From Viscum album (lineage: Eukaryota; Streptophyta; Magnoliopsida; Santalales; Viscaceae): DNA of 64,000 bases. The stretch lies in assembly GCA_963277665.1 (NCBI GenBank), contig OY728120.1, forward strand, positions 943,813,195 to 943,877,194, written 5' to 3'. A program made the translations under genes and the position numbers. The notes below the pieces were generated by a model. It made no database searches. It was not told the DNA's origin and worked only from the letters and a program-made list of their open reading frames with translations. Of the stretch, positions 1 through 10,299 are shown piece by piece; within the stretch, counting starts at the first letter, position 1; every line of letters starts with the position of its first letter.

Positions 1-400
1 GAGCATAGGACTGAGATGAGGATTGTGATACTAGGATACCTTTTGGCCTTTTTTTATTTTTGGTATACTTGTGTTTTATTTCATGTATTGTTATATTTGT
101 TTTCTACTAACTTGTACCATCTGCATCATTTTTTAATATGAGAAGATTTTGGTAATTATTATGTATTTTTGTCTGCTTGTCTCACTTTCAGTTGTCTTAT
201 GTTTATTTCACTTACGCTATTATATATAATTAACATCATCTGTGATACTCTGGTAATATGGGAATAGTCTCCCCACTGACTCACCTATGCCCTCACAGCT
301 AGTCGGAAGCCTTTGGTGATTAGGGATATATGGTTGACGCCTTATGACAAGCCAGGCCTACTGCACCGTTTCGGGTGGGATCCGGGTTCGGGACGTTACA
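1..400 (+). mobile_element. D-family LTR, 3' end (truncated by window start)
   Basis: The segment ends in TTCGGGACGTTACA, a terminus typical of plant Ty3/gypsy LTRs. Its last 160 bases align by eye with 36340-36427 and with the reverse complement of 62038-62180, sharing the block GGGAATAGT-CCCCACT and a following CCCTC. The stretch near position 20-40 (GAGATGAGGATTGTGATACTAGG) also has a counterpart near 36080-36100. No tRNA primer site follows position 400, so this is more likely a 3' or solo LTR than a 5' LTR. The rest of the element lies to the left of the window. Confidence 0.55.
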
Positions 401-2300
401 CTCATTCTTTGATCAGGATTCAATATTATATATAATTATAAAAAACTTATAAAAATAATATATATTCAATATATATTTATTTATTGTAACCCATAAATCT
501 AATGATAGAAATTCAAATACCCCATTAATAGAGACGATATTCCATATGTACGGATGAACATTATTTCCATTTCCCCAATGTATTGAAACATTGAATTATA
601 AAAAATATATTTACATTTTATAATTATTTTTATTTTATATATATCATATATTTTCATTAATCCTATATTTATTACCTTCCATTTGAAGGATAAAAGAATC
701 ATATTGCTTCATAAGGTGGTAGTTAGTTGTACAAGTGAGCGATGTTATTGGATTCCCTTATATTGGAAATTGTAAAGTTATGTGTGATATAATAAGTCCA
801 TAAGTATAATAATATTATAAAAATAATATATAAACATTTAATCCATCAATTTAACTATCGTTTATAGGTGGTAATATAAAGACAAATATATCTTTCCACG
901 AGCCGTTAATCCACCATAGACAAGAATGATGATTTCAAAACATAGTTGATGGCAGTGGATATGGTTATTGATAATGAAATTAACATAAAAAAATATCAGT
1001 ATATGTATTATTATAAGGATATTAAATCATCCTTATATAATTATAACTTAAGGAGGAGAGATAAGAAAGAAATGCTTGACGAAGATCGTTACCTCTTCCT
1101 TGGGTTACCTCCTTGGGTTTGAACATGAATGTATTCCAATGTCTGAATTATATCAATACTAATGATTCTAGGATGATATTATGTAATTTAAGATGTGAAT
1201 TATTCATTCTTTGTCTGAACCCAAATGGTTTAAATTTATGATCAATAGAGGAGAGTGTGTTTCATTTTATATATGTGGTGAGTGGTATACATGTAATTTT
1301 TAGAAAAAAAAGTGTAAACACGTTTTACTCATGAAAAAGGATAAAATTGGAGTATTATAGACATTTATACATTATAGGGTAAAAATATGGACATATAATA
1401 TATTTTATATGATTTTTTAAGTCATTTTAACCTTTAAATATTTATTTTAACACCCCTATTAACTGATTTTTACCTTAACCCTGGTAATTATTTTTTACTC
1501 TTTTCACTATTTATTTTGTTGAATAATAATTTTGATATAGTAAAATAATAAAAATTATTATGATTAAAAATAGGAGTTATTGTTTTTTCAGATTAAATTC
1601 ACATAATTTTAAAATTTAAATTTAAAACTATTCCTGCAGACGCGATAAGAAATTGGGTTTTCAAATATGACATGTTCAAAAGTATACAAGCTTTTATTTC
1701 AAAATTAAATTTTAAAATGAATCCATTGAAATTAATTAGTTTAATATATATATAATATTTTCAATCTTACTTTAAATCCAAATTAATATAAAATTTTAAC
1801 TTCATAAATATTTTAATAAAAAATGTTGTTTTCAATTAAAATCTAGTATATTTAATTATTCATCAAAAAATTAATCTTTTTAGAAAATTCCAAAAAATTT
1901 ACCCTAATAAATATTTTATTTTATTTTATCAAAAATAAATAGTATTTTATCAAATATATTTTATTAATGTTTCGAAAATTAATTTTTTTATCAAATACCT
2001 TTTATTTTGAAAAACAAATTCGAAAAATATAAATACTATTGAAATATTAATTAATTTTTTATCACAATGTTTTATTTATCTAAAACCAATATACTAAATA
2101 TTTAAAATCTAGTTTTTATTCCTCATATCTGTAATTATAACAGATTGGTTATAATGGTCTTATTTGAATAATATTTATAATATATCAGTGTTTTGATTGA
2201 TCTCAATGTTGCGTGAAATTCAATATTAACACAGTGCTTCATGTGATGCAAAATATTAAAGAGATTTAATTATTTATAAATTAAAAAATCATAAAATCTT
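401..2300. other. AT-rich stretch without recognisable gene
   Basis: I see no coding homology, primer site or terminal repeat in this region. The open frames are short, AT-biased and lack family motifs. It is either host intergenic DNA or element sequence decayed beyond recognition by eye. The part from 1440 to 2110 is dominated by runs of A and T. Confidence 0.5.
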
Positions 2301-3125
2301 TGGGTGTCACAGATCAAGCGTTACATCATAGTAGAGAAGGAGTCCATGGGTTATGGGTGTGAATTTCCCTTAATTATGGGAATAGTGTTATTACATAATG
2401 GTTGAACATTTATTTTCCATAACCGTAGATGGGGACATATAGCATGATCTATTTCATCTAAAATATTTCATTATTTCATTCATCCAACATGAAATTGAAA
2501 ATGGTACAATCAGGGTTTGTGGAAGATGTTTTACTGCATGATTTCATAGTATATTATTTGTTGTATAATTGTTTTTGAATTTACATTTCCTTCAGGATAT
2601 ATGACTATATATTCTTGTAAATTTTCGTTGAGGATACATTAGTGGGGTCTATATCGGTAATACTCACAGACTATATGAGAATCTATATTTTCATAAAGAC
2701 TTCATGACCAGGGATGTCAACAAGGTTAAGGGCCCAGAAGTTGGTTTTCTAAGAGCATGGAGTTAGGAGATGAATCTGGTACCATGATATAATTTAGAGA
2801 ACTATTGTAATTTATTTTTTTATATATTCCCAATTTTGCTACTTATACTTGATGGTCAGACTCATGTTGTCTTTTCGATTTACTATTGTACAACTTGACA
2901 TTACCACAATTATTTTAACTTATTTTTTATCATCTATTTAGATATTTAGCTGGTGTTTTGTATAACTTTTTATATTTTAGTGTATGTATATGATTATTAT
3001 GGATATAGTATTCCCATGGTACTTTCAATCCATCACCACTATCTACAACATCTTGCTCATGGAGAGGTGTACATGATATCATCTGCAACATCAGCTCGAA
3101 CATGGTGATCTAGGATAGGGTTTTA
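2300..3125 (+). mobile_element. D-family LTR fragment (3' part)
   Basis: The strongest match to the D-family LTR at 36000-36427 is 2690-3125. Shared blocks are the CCCAGAAG/CCCTTCTT region followed by a GGAGATGAATCTGGTACCATG-like stretch, and GGATATAGTATTCCCA followed by CCATCACCA. The piece ends near a GGGTTTTACG remnant of the LTR terminus, exactly where the E 5' LTR appears to begin. The left limit is uncertain, and only the last 450 bases are well supported. Confidence 0.4.
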
Positions 3126-4560
3126 CGTAAAAGGATAAGATACAAGTGAGTAAGATAAGTATAATTTTTATACAGGAGGTTAAAGTAATTACATGTAAAT
3201 CAAGAAGTAAATGTATGTGAATTTGGTAACTCAAATATATTTATTTAATTTAAACTATTTTTTTGAACTTTGTCCTTAAATGTTCCCCATATTCATTGAT
3301 ATATGTTTTAAAAATGATTCCACTTTTATTTTCATTAGTAAAATGTGGTCTTAATCCAAATACCATTACTTGAATGATTTTAATTTTATTATATTTATGT
3401 AAGATTTTAAATAATTTTCATCCCATTAAGTTTTTATTTATCTTATATGGATTTTTATTTCAAGTATTTGTTTTCACATACTCCCTAAGTCCTATATTAT
3501 TATTTTTAAATTTATACATGTATAAATTTATTTGAACTATTATAATTTCCTTTTATATTTAATCATCGATAGTATATTTTATGATTTGGAATATATTTTT
3601 CTATTAATATAAAAATAGAACTTATTTCCATGATGTTTTGTTTTATATATAATTCTCTAAATGTTTTTTTAAAGTTCATATTTTGGGTGATTGAATTTGG
3701 TATCATTTTATATAGCTTGTGTAGTTATTTATGTGGTACCTTTGGAAAATTAATGTGAAATCCATTCTTATTTTTTGATTTAAATTATGTGATTATTTTA
3801 TTTTTTCTTCTTGTACACATGTGTATGAAGAATCATTAATTTACAAGTGGCATCAATATATCCATCCAATTTATTAGTTAAAGAATTTAATATCATTAGA
3901 TAACAGTGAAATGATTTCTGATGCTCAATCTAGAATGGGAAAAAAGTTGTGATATCTAATACTCTATGTGAAAACGGTTCTGTTTCGTGTTCCACTATGG
4001 GAAATAGGTGTTTATACCTAATCAATAATGTTTTTTCTTGTCTTACATTGGTTTTATACCATTTTGATAAATGATTATATTATGATCCTGATCTCATGAA
4101 TTAAGACTTACTTTTCCAATTATTTACATTGTGTTATATATTTGATCATATGGGATTATTTATTCTATATTATTTATATATGAACCATTTTTATGACATC
4201 ATGTTCTATAAATATATGAATAATCTCATGTCCATATATTATCATATATTAATGTTCTCACCCAGGGTAACATGTACATTTGTTTATTCTTGACTTACTT
4301 AGTTTTTCAATCCATCCATTTCTTTTGTTTTCATTTCCCAATGCATGGGGAATATTTTAATATTCAGTAGGTTTAGAAAAAGACATATTTTTATGAAATT
4401 GTGGTGAAAACATCTCAATAATTGTAAAATAACTAGAATATTTTACAAGTATTTAATCAAACTAAGCCACTCATTTCCCAAGGGGTTTTATTTATTTTGT
4501 AATATAATTCTTTTAATTAAAGAAATGATGTAGAAAAAAGTCATGTATGGATTGGGTCAT
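3126..4560 (+). repeat. E 5' LTR
   Basis: This segment is collinear with 54887-56381. Matching blocks include TTATTTCCATGATGTT (near 3625 and 55441), the ACATGTGTGT region (3818 and 55632), GGGAAATAGGTG-type repeats (3998 and 55788) and CATATGGGATTATTTATT (4148 and 55964). Similarity is clear but low, which fits an old pair. The left edge abuts the D-family fragment and may be truncated. The right edge is set by a possible primer site at 4567. Confidence 0.65.
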
Positions 4561-4566
4561 TTTAGT

Positions 4567-4576
4567 TGATATAAAA
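4567..4576 (+). other. Possible E primer-binding site (worn)
   Basis: TTAGTTGATATAAAA at the end of the E 5' LTR resembles the TAGTTGGTATCAGAG context at the A primer site. It would be an initiator-Met tRNA site with several substitutions. The placement rests mainly on position. Confidence 0.3.
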
Positions 4577-5399
4577 TTTGCGTTTATTTATTTTTAGGTA
4601 TTAATTACCTTTTTTATTATGGTTATAGATACATAGTGAAAGCCTTATATTTTTTTATATGTATGTGATGATATCATAAAATATTTTCAATGCATTCCAT
4701 ATGTTGTTTTCCAAGAAATATATCCTTTTCTAGATTCTACAAGCGAATAAAGAAGGAGGAAAAAATATTCCCAATGGTAGTTCTCCTAAAACTTTCATGA
4801 TGTGTATTAAATTAACCTTCTCATGGTGCATGTTAAAGAGTCCTAAATACACACAAGGGTTGACACTCTTATGAGATATGCTTTGGATGATCATATACTC
4901 TTTATAAACCTCTATGGATAATTGATATCCTATACATGTTTTTAGATTGGGATGATATGTATACGATAATCCTATATAATGTAATCTAGAAATTATATAG
5001 GTTAAACTAATGGAATTATATGGTAATGTGATCATGTTAAATGGTTAAACTTTTTAAGGTGTAATCTCTTTTATGTTACTTATTATGATAACAACCTATG
5101 ACGTTAACTATTCATCACCAATGTTAACCCATTTTTGTTTTTGGGAGTTATGGAAATATAAGGTACTACATTATCAATGGGTTTGATTTACTATGAAATC
5201 AAATACCTGATGAATAACCAAATGGAATGGGGTTTAGACTACGAAACCTCATGATAATTCACACCTAACTCTCACAATCAATGAAAAACAATGAATATCA
5301 TGTCGAGATCCCAAATTCACCTAGAAGAGAGTATATTTCTATTAAATATTTCATAAACAATACCAAAACATTTAGTAGATCTCTTAATCTAATTATTTT
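4577..5399 (+). other. E 5' leader region
   Basis: This lies between the putative primer site and the gag remnant. A stretch around 4850-4880 (ACACAAGGGTTGACACTC) faintly resembles the leader block of element B near 44550 (CACTTGGTTTGACACTC). No coding sequence is recognised. The open frames on the minus strand here lack any motif. Confidence 0.4.
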
Positions 5400-5772
5400 T
5401 TTGTAATGGATCAATGAAATGAAAAAATAAATTTTTTCATTCTCCATTGATTGGAAGAAGATAATTTTGTGTTTCGTATCTTTCGGTAGGAATGAGAGTC
5501 CAACCAAAGGTGGGATTTGATTAAGAATTCACAAAGGAAGGATGAAGTGAAACCAATGGTATGGTAAGATTTAATCAAAGAGTTATTCAACATGTGTTTT
5601 CCTTGTAATATCCAAAAAAAATTGCGGAGGGAATTCATAGAGTTGAAACAAATGTATAATGAATAATGAGGCAATTATGAAGTGAACATGAATAAAAATA
5701 TAGAGGTATTCCACAATCATTGTGACTGATCAAGAGAGTGATATAAAAATATTCATTTTTTGTCTTAAATAA
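5400..5772 (+). pseudogene. E gag remnant (interrupted by element B)
   Basis: On the + strand, about 5544-5660 reads as the core of a gypsy Gag (Retrotrans_gag family). A VW-x-D-x-IKE-x-FN run leads to FP and then QKKLRREFIELKQ, the usual conserved stretch after the Trp-containing segment. Gag is the structural protein that packages the element RNA. Here it has in-frame stops (for example after the VW pair) and is cut by element B immediately after 5772. Sequence downstream of 50375 should be the continuation, but I cannot recognise the rest of Gag there. Confidence 0.65.
5768..5772 (+). repeat. Target-site duplication of element B, left copy
   Basis: AATAA directly precedes the TG that starts the B LTR. 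The identical AATAA follows the B 3' LTR at 50371-50375. The word is low-complexity, but both sites were fixed first by the LTR ends, so the match supports a true insertion. Confidence 0.7.
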
Positions 5773-5857
5773 TGTAACACCCCATGATTCTAAACATAAA
5801 TTCAATATTGTATTCATAAATACATAGTCTTAAAAACCCCACTTTTTTATGACCCAG
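5773..5857 (+). repeat. B 5' LTR, first 85 bp (left of CACTA insertion)
   Basis: It starts TGTAACACCCCATGATTC and aligns along its full length with the start of the B 3' LTR (46458 TGTAAAACCCCATGATTA). It ends in ACCCAG where the uninterrupted 3' LTR reads ACCTAGCCAG. The continuation, TAGCCAG, is found at 38911 immediately after the CACTA right terminus. Confidence 0.85.
5855..5857 (+). repeat. CACTA target-site duplication, left copy (CAG for TAG)
   Basis: CACTA elements duplicate 3 bp. The right copy is TAG (38911-38913), and the empty site in the B 3' LTR also reads TAG. The left copy has one transition to CAG. Confidence 0.65.
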
Positions 5858-6062
5858 AACTACAACAGATTAGGATTTTATTAGCGCTAAAAAAGGCCTT
5901 TATCAGTACCAAAAAAGCATTGATAATAGATATGAAATTATAAGGGGCCCCCCTTATTAGTGTTGATAAATTCCCCATTTATCTGTGATTCAAATAGAAA
6001 TGATAAATTTCCCATTTATCATTGCTTCAAATATCACCGATAAAGGCTTCCCTGCCTAGGTG
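5858..6062 (-). repeat. CACTA left terminal and subterminal repeats
   Basis: The terminal repeat is 5858-5871. After it come short dispersed motifs in both orientations: TTAGCGCTAAAAAA, TTTATCAG, TTGATAAAT, GATAAATTTCCC and CGATAAAGGC. The same TTATCAGTGC/GCGCTAAAA words occur inside the right end at 37480-37765 and 38695-38896. Subterminal arrays like these bind the tnpA-type protein in known En/Spm elements. Confidence 0.75.
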
Positions 6063-6174
6063 TGTTGTTTATATGACATCACACCTATCCAACCTACAAA
6101 AAATAATAAGAACCAAATTAGAAAAAATAACCAGAAAAGACTAGCAAAAACATTCTAAAAATAACAACCCATAT
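6063..6174. other. Short CACTA segment between subterminal repeats and C LTR
   Basis: A-rich linker with no motif recognised. It ends in CATAT, the possible target flank of the C-family LTR. Confidence 0.4.
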
Positions 6175-7752
6175 TTAACACCCCAAGCTTCCATGGTACA
6201 TTTCCCTTTGAATAATGCAATAGCTTGCGTTGTACACAACTTCAAGAATATAACACATCGCGACCAATCAAACTAGCCATTATGAATAGTAATACCCAGT
6301 TTTTGAAATTTTATCAATTTTATCTTTCAAATGGACATCATTTTTGGTTTTGGAATATTTAAATTATCATAGGTTGAATTTTTGGTATTTTTCTGAAATC
6401 ATTCAGTTTTTGATGAATAGTGAAAAATACTAAATTCTAATTAAAAACAAATTTTTTAATAAAAATAATTTATAGTGATAAATTATAATACTGAGTTTTT
6501 TTAAGTATAATTATATTATATTTTTTACCATTTAATCTAACTTTGGGCATTGGACGTAATTTCACATTTAAACTGGACATAAACAAGTGTCAATCTTTTG
6601 ATAGTTATTATTTCTTAAAAACATACTTCGTGGTTTGACAATGGGAATTAATTTTGAATTAATTTCTGCCACATCTGTGTTTTGAATTTAGAAAAATGGA
6701 TTCCATATTTAAAATTAGGAGTTCCAAATTTTTTAAATAGGTAACTTTTATTTTTAGACATTTTGAATAACTACTTCGGTAAGTATTTTATTTACAATGG
6801 TTAAAGGGTAAATCGGGAAAATAAGGGTAAAAAAATATTATTATAATATTAAATTACCCAAACTTGTGTCCTAAACCTATTTGATGACACACGTCGGACC
6901 ATGGGAATCCTTGGGTCGATTTTGGGATCTTGTGATGCCACTTGTAAGTTATAATGTCAATTTATATTAATTAAGTTCATGTAAATACAAAAATGACATA
7001 TGCATATATCTTTTAGTAAAAAAAATTTTATACAGAGTAATATATGTTATCTCTTCGACTATAAATATTACTTAGAATAATAAAATAATTTCCAACATAA
7101 TGGTATTTTATTTATAATTTTAATACATTGAATAATTAAATTTATTTATGACACAATGATGATGCAGTATTTTCTCTATTAATGAATGAATAAAATAAAT
7201 GGTATTATAGATGTTAAAATAAATATAATTTAATGTTTTGATTTCATACATGATTTTTCTAGGTTAATGTGACATGTTAGGATTGATTAAATGAAATTTT
7301 TTCAAACTAATAAAGTGGTTAGTAATTTTAAAAAATAAAATAGCAAATAGTGTCAAAATTGACATAAAAGAGTTTTTAAAACAAATATTATATTATTAAT
7401 TTATATTCTATTTATAAAAATCTAAGGATTGGCCAAAAGTCATAAATAATATTATATAAGTCATTAATGAACCAATTTGGATTCACTTATAATTTTATAA
7501 CAAGTTTATTAAACATATAATATAAACATACAAAGAGACATGGTAAAAGTCAAACTATTTAACTAAGAGTTAAATCTAAAAGATAAGGAAACTATAGTGA
7601 CCCAAACTGGTCTAAAACCTATTGGTTGAGTGTTTTTCAACCCATCCCCACCATATACATTAAAAAATTTATTTTTTATCCATTAGAAACCGAACATGAT
7701 TTTATTATAAAATAATATTTCAATCTTTTCCAAAGGTGCCCCTCACCCCTCT

Positions 7753-7759
7753 TATAAAA
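7753..7759 (+). promoter_or_regulatory. TATA box of the C-family LTR (left copy)
   Basis: TATAAAA lies in CCCCTCTTATAAAAGG and is followed by a pyrimidine-rich leader. The right copy has TATAAAA at 60001 in the same relative place. Confidence 0.5.
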
Positions 7760-8117
7760 GGTCACTTCCCCTTATCTCAAATTAACCCCTTAAAAGCCAT
7801 TTTTATCCCCCAACACAAGCCCAAATATCCTATAAACTATCCTCCCTTCATCCTAGAGGCATTACATTAGTCATAAATCTAACCTATGAACCTTTTTGAT
7901 CAAATCAGAAGGAAGAACCTGAAGAATAGGTAAATATTTCATCACCTCTTTCAAGTTCCTTTCTTCTTTCACTTCTTCTTTCTTTGTGGTTTCCATTCTA
8001 AAATAAAATCTCGAGTATCTTATATATACTATGATGTTATTATAAATATTTTACAACCATATTCATTATTATATCCATCCTTTTAATTACATGTCACCGT
8101 ACATGCGTACGTACAAC

Positions 8118-8320
8118 TTACCGTCTCCACGTTGTGGTGTAGTTGTTATTCAATAAATTATTTTTTGGATGGGTATAATAATGATGGATAATTGATTTAA
8201 ATAATAAAAATAACATGATAATGATTCTGTATATATTATATACCATCCAATTAAATATTATTTTAATATCAAAATAATGATATCGTCACTCGTGTGTACA
8301 TACGGATTACCGTCTCCACG
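8118..8320 (+). repeat. Repeated TTACCGTCTCCACG motif in C LTR (left)
   Basis: TTACCGTCTCCACG occurs at 8118-8131 and again, identical, at 8307-8320, a spacing of 189 bp. Each copy is preceded by a GTAC-rich word (CGTACGTACAAC and TGTACATACGGA). The sister LTR has three related copies at 60366, 60562 and 60731. The identity of the motif stands out in otherwise strongly diverged sequence. Confidence 0.6.
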
Positions 8321-9937
8321 AACACGATGAGATTCATTCCCCATCATATCCATTCAAGTCTATTTTTTATTTGGTGATCAAAAATAATTTTTAAAGACAT
8401 AATATCATTATGAATATGAATAAGTTACATTATATCCACAACAAACATTACTTTCATAACAAATAATATAATGGAAAACGAATTAGTTAACACTTGAAAC
8501 GATGATATTACTGAAATATCCATAACAAAGCAATATTATAAGGTCATATATGATATCATATTAATGTATATGGTTCTTGTAAAATTTAATAACAATTAAT
8601 TCACCATTATACAAGAGTTTAACCTACCATCGACCAAGTAAAAGTACAAGGTAAGGGTTAATTCTACAACCGCATCATTATTCAAGGTTGTTTATATGTA
8701 ATTATCTACTAGGACCTCTTTATCATCCACGCCCGTGTTTTCCTAAAAATGTATTCCAAAAAAATTACTACTAACTAGTCTATGGGTTAAATTCATTTAT
8801 AACCTTATTTGACCTTATACGTTTCAAAAGTAAACTATCCGTCATTTTCCAAACAATTTATTTCTTGACCTTTAAGGAAAAATTAAGGTAAAAATGTTTT
8901 TTTAACTTATATGGTTGGTGTAGTTATATTCCACCATTATAAAATCGTAGAAGCATCCCTTAAAAAATTATAATAATACTTTCAAAATAAATGTTTTCTT
9001 TTATAATTATGTTACATTAAATGATTTCAAAAAAATAATGACATATTTCTCTCAAATGGTTTGATTTCATCTATGTCAACATCCTTTAATAGATTTTAAT
9101 TTCGATTGAAGTTGATTTATTAAGATAAAAATCTTCCATTTTTTATTGAAGGTTCTGTGATATGTTTCACTATGAATGTGTTATTTTTATACCATTCATG
9201 GATTATGGATAATGCATTGACATTTTGTATGCTATTTTTAATTCTAATGTTTATGTTTTGTTTAAAACATTTCATATGAGAAATGAATTGGACTTTGTAA
9301 GTTATGGGTGGAGCCCGCTATAGCTCCTCGATGCATCTGTAGGTATAATGAGACAATGTAGTGTCTTTGAACAAGGCCTTTCCAAAATCTTATTTATATT
9401 CTTGGAACAATGCCTTGACTATGTGGTTATGAAGTCTGACATTATACATTCCATCATTATGAAAGTGGCTATGATATTTCATGTGATTATTCGACCAGTA
9501 GATTATACATGTGAATAAGTAAATGGAATTATTTGATTTTATCTTTGCCATTTTATGTTGAAGTTCAAGTTTAAAAGGATTTTGTTTTAGTCTTATACAT
9601 TGCCTTAAATGTTTATGATTATTTATGAATTTTTCTTCTATTTTTTTATCCTTACTGAGCATCTGAGCTCACCTATTTCTATGTTTTATTTTTACCAAAA
9701 TGTGAAGAAATATTTTATCACTGACCTGTTGGGATAGTCTGAGGGGATATGATTGTGGTCAATGGAAATAATTTTGTTGTAGTTTTTCATTTTATAATGT
9801 AATGTAAAACTCATGAATGTATCTAGTATTTCCAAGGATTCTAATCTGATCGGCCTTGGGGGGCAAGATTTCCTTGTATCGTGCCAATGATACATAATAA
9901 TGCACCGACTCTAGGCTTCTGGGGCCGAGGAGTTACA

Positions 9938-10299
9938 CAATAGTATATACAAAAGAACCACATATATGATGCCCATGATGAAAAAACAAGTAGTGCACAT
10001 AAAGGTTTGGAAAAAAATTCTATATACATTTAATTGAAATGATGAATAAAAAATATTCACTCATGGTATATACTAAAATAACACTTCATTATACATTTTG
10101 AACAATGTTTTATAAAATTACATTAACAATTATCAAACAAACATTTAGAAACATTAATGTTTTCACTTTTGATGGATGTTGTCCCCTCTAAACGATGTCC
10201 TTCGATGGTAATAGTCACCAAAACAATCATCCCAAATATAGAAAATGGTTCTACCTATATATGAAAAAAAATATTACGTTAGTAATACTATAAATAAAT
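9938..10299. other. CACTA internal segment without recognised gene
   Basis: AT-rich, with one less biased patch near 10180-10215. No motif is recognised on either strand. Confidence 0.4.

Larger units (their letters stand above)
6175..9937 (+). mobile_element. C-family LTR inside CACTA (probable solo LTR)
   Basis: It is collinear with 58023-62037. Shared blocks include CTTGCGTT near the start, ACAATGATGAT (7152 and 59406), AATAGTGTCAA-ATTGACAT, TTTAACTAAGAGTTAAATC, a TATA box (7753), ACCGTCTCCACG-type repeats and TAATAATGCACCGACTCTAGG near the end. Its 3' third also matches the B LTR (9295-9510 against 49735-49960). The start is a worn TTTAACACCCC and the end GTTACA. No primer site or gag follows, so a solo LTR is likely. 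The flanks CATAT and CAATA match only partly. Length is about 3.76 kb. Confidence 0.7.

Noticed and set aside
4730..5035. A 101-residue minus-strand frame in the E leader
   Set aside because: It has no motif, E is on the opposite strand, and it falls in untranslated leader sequence.
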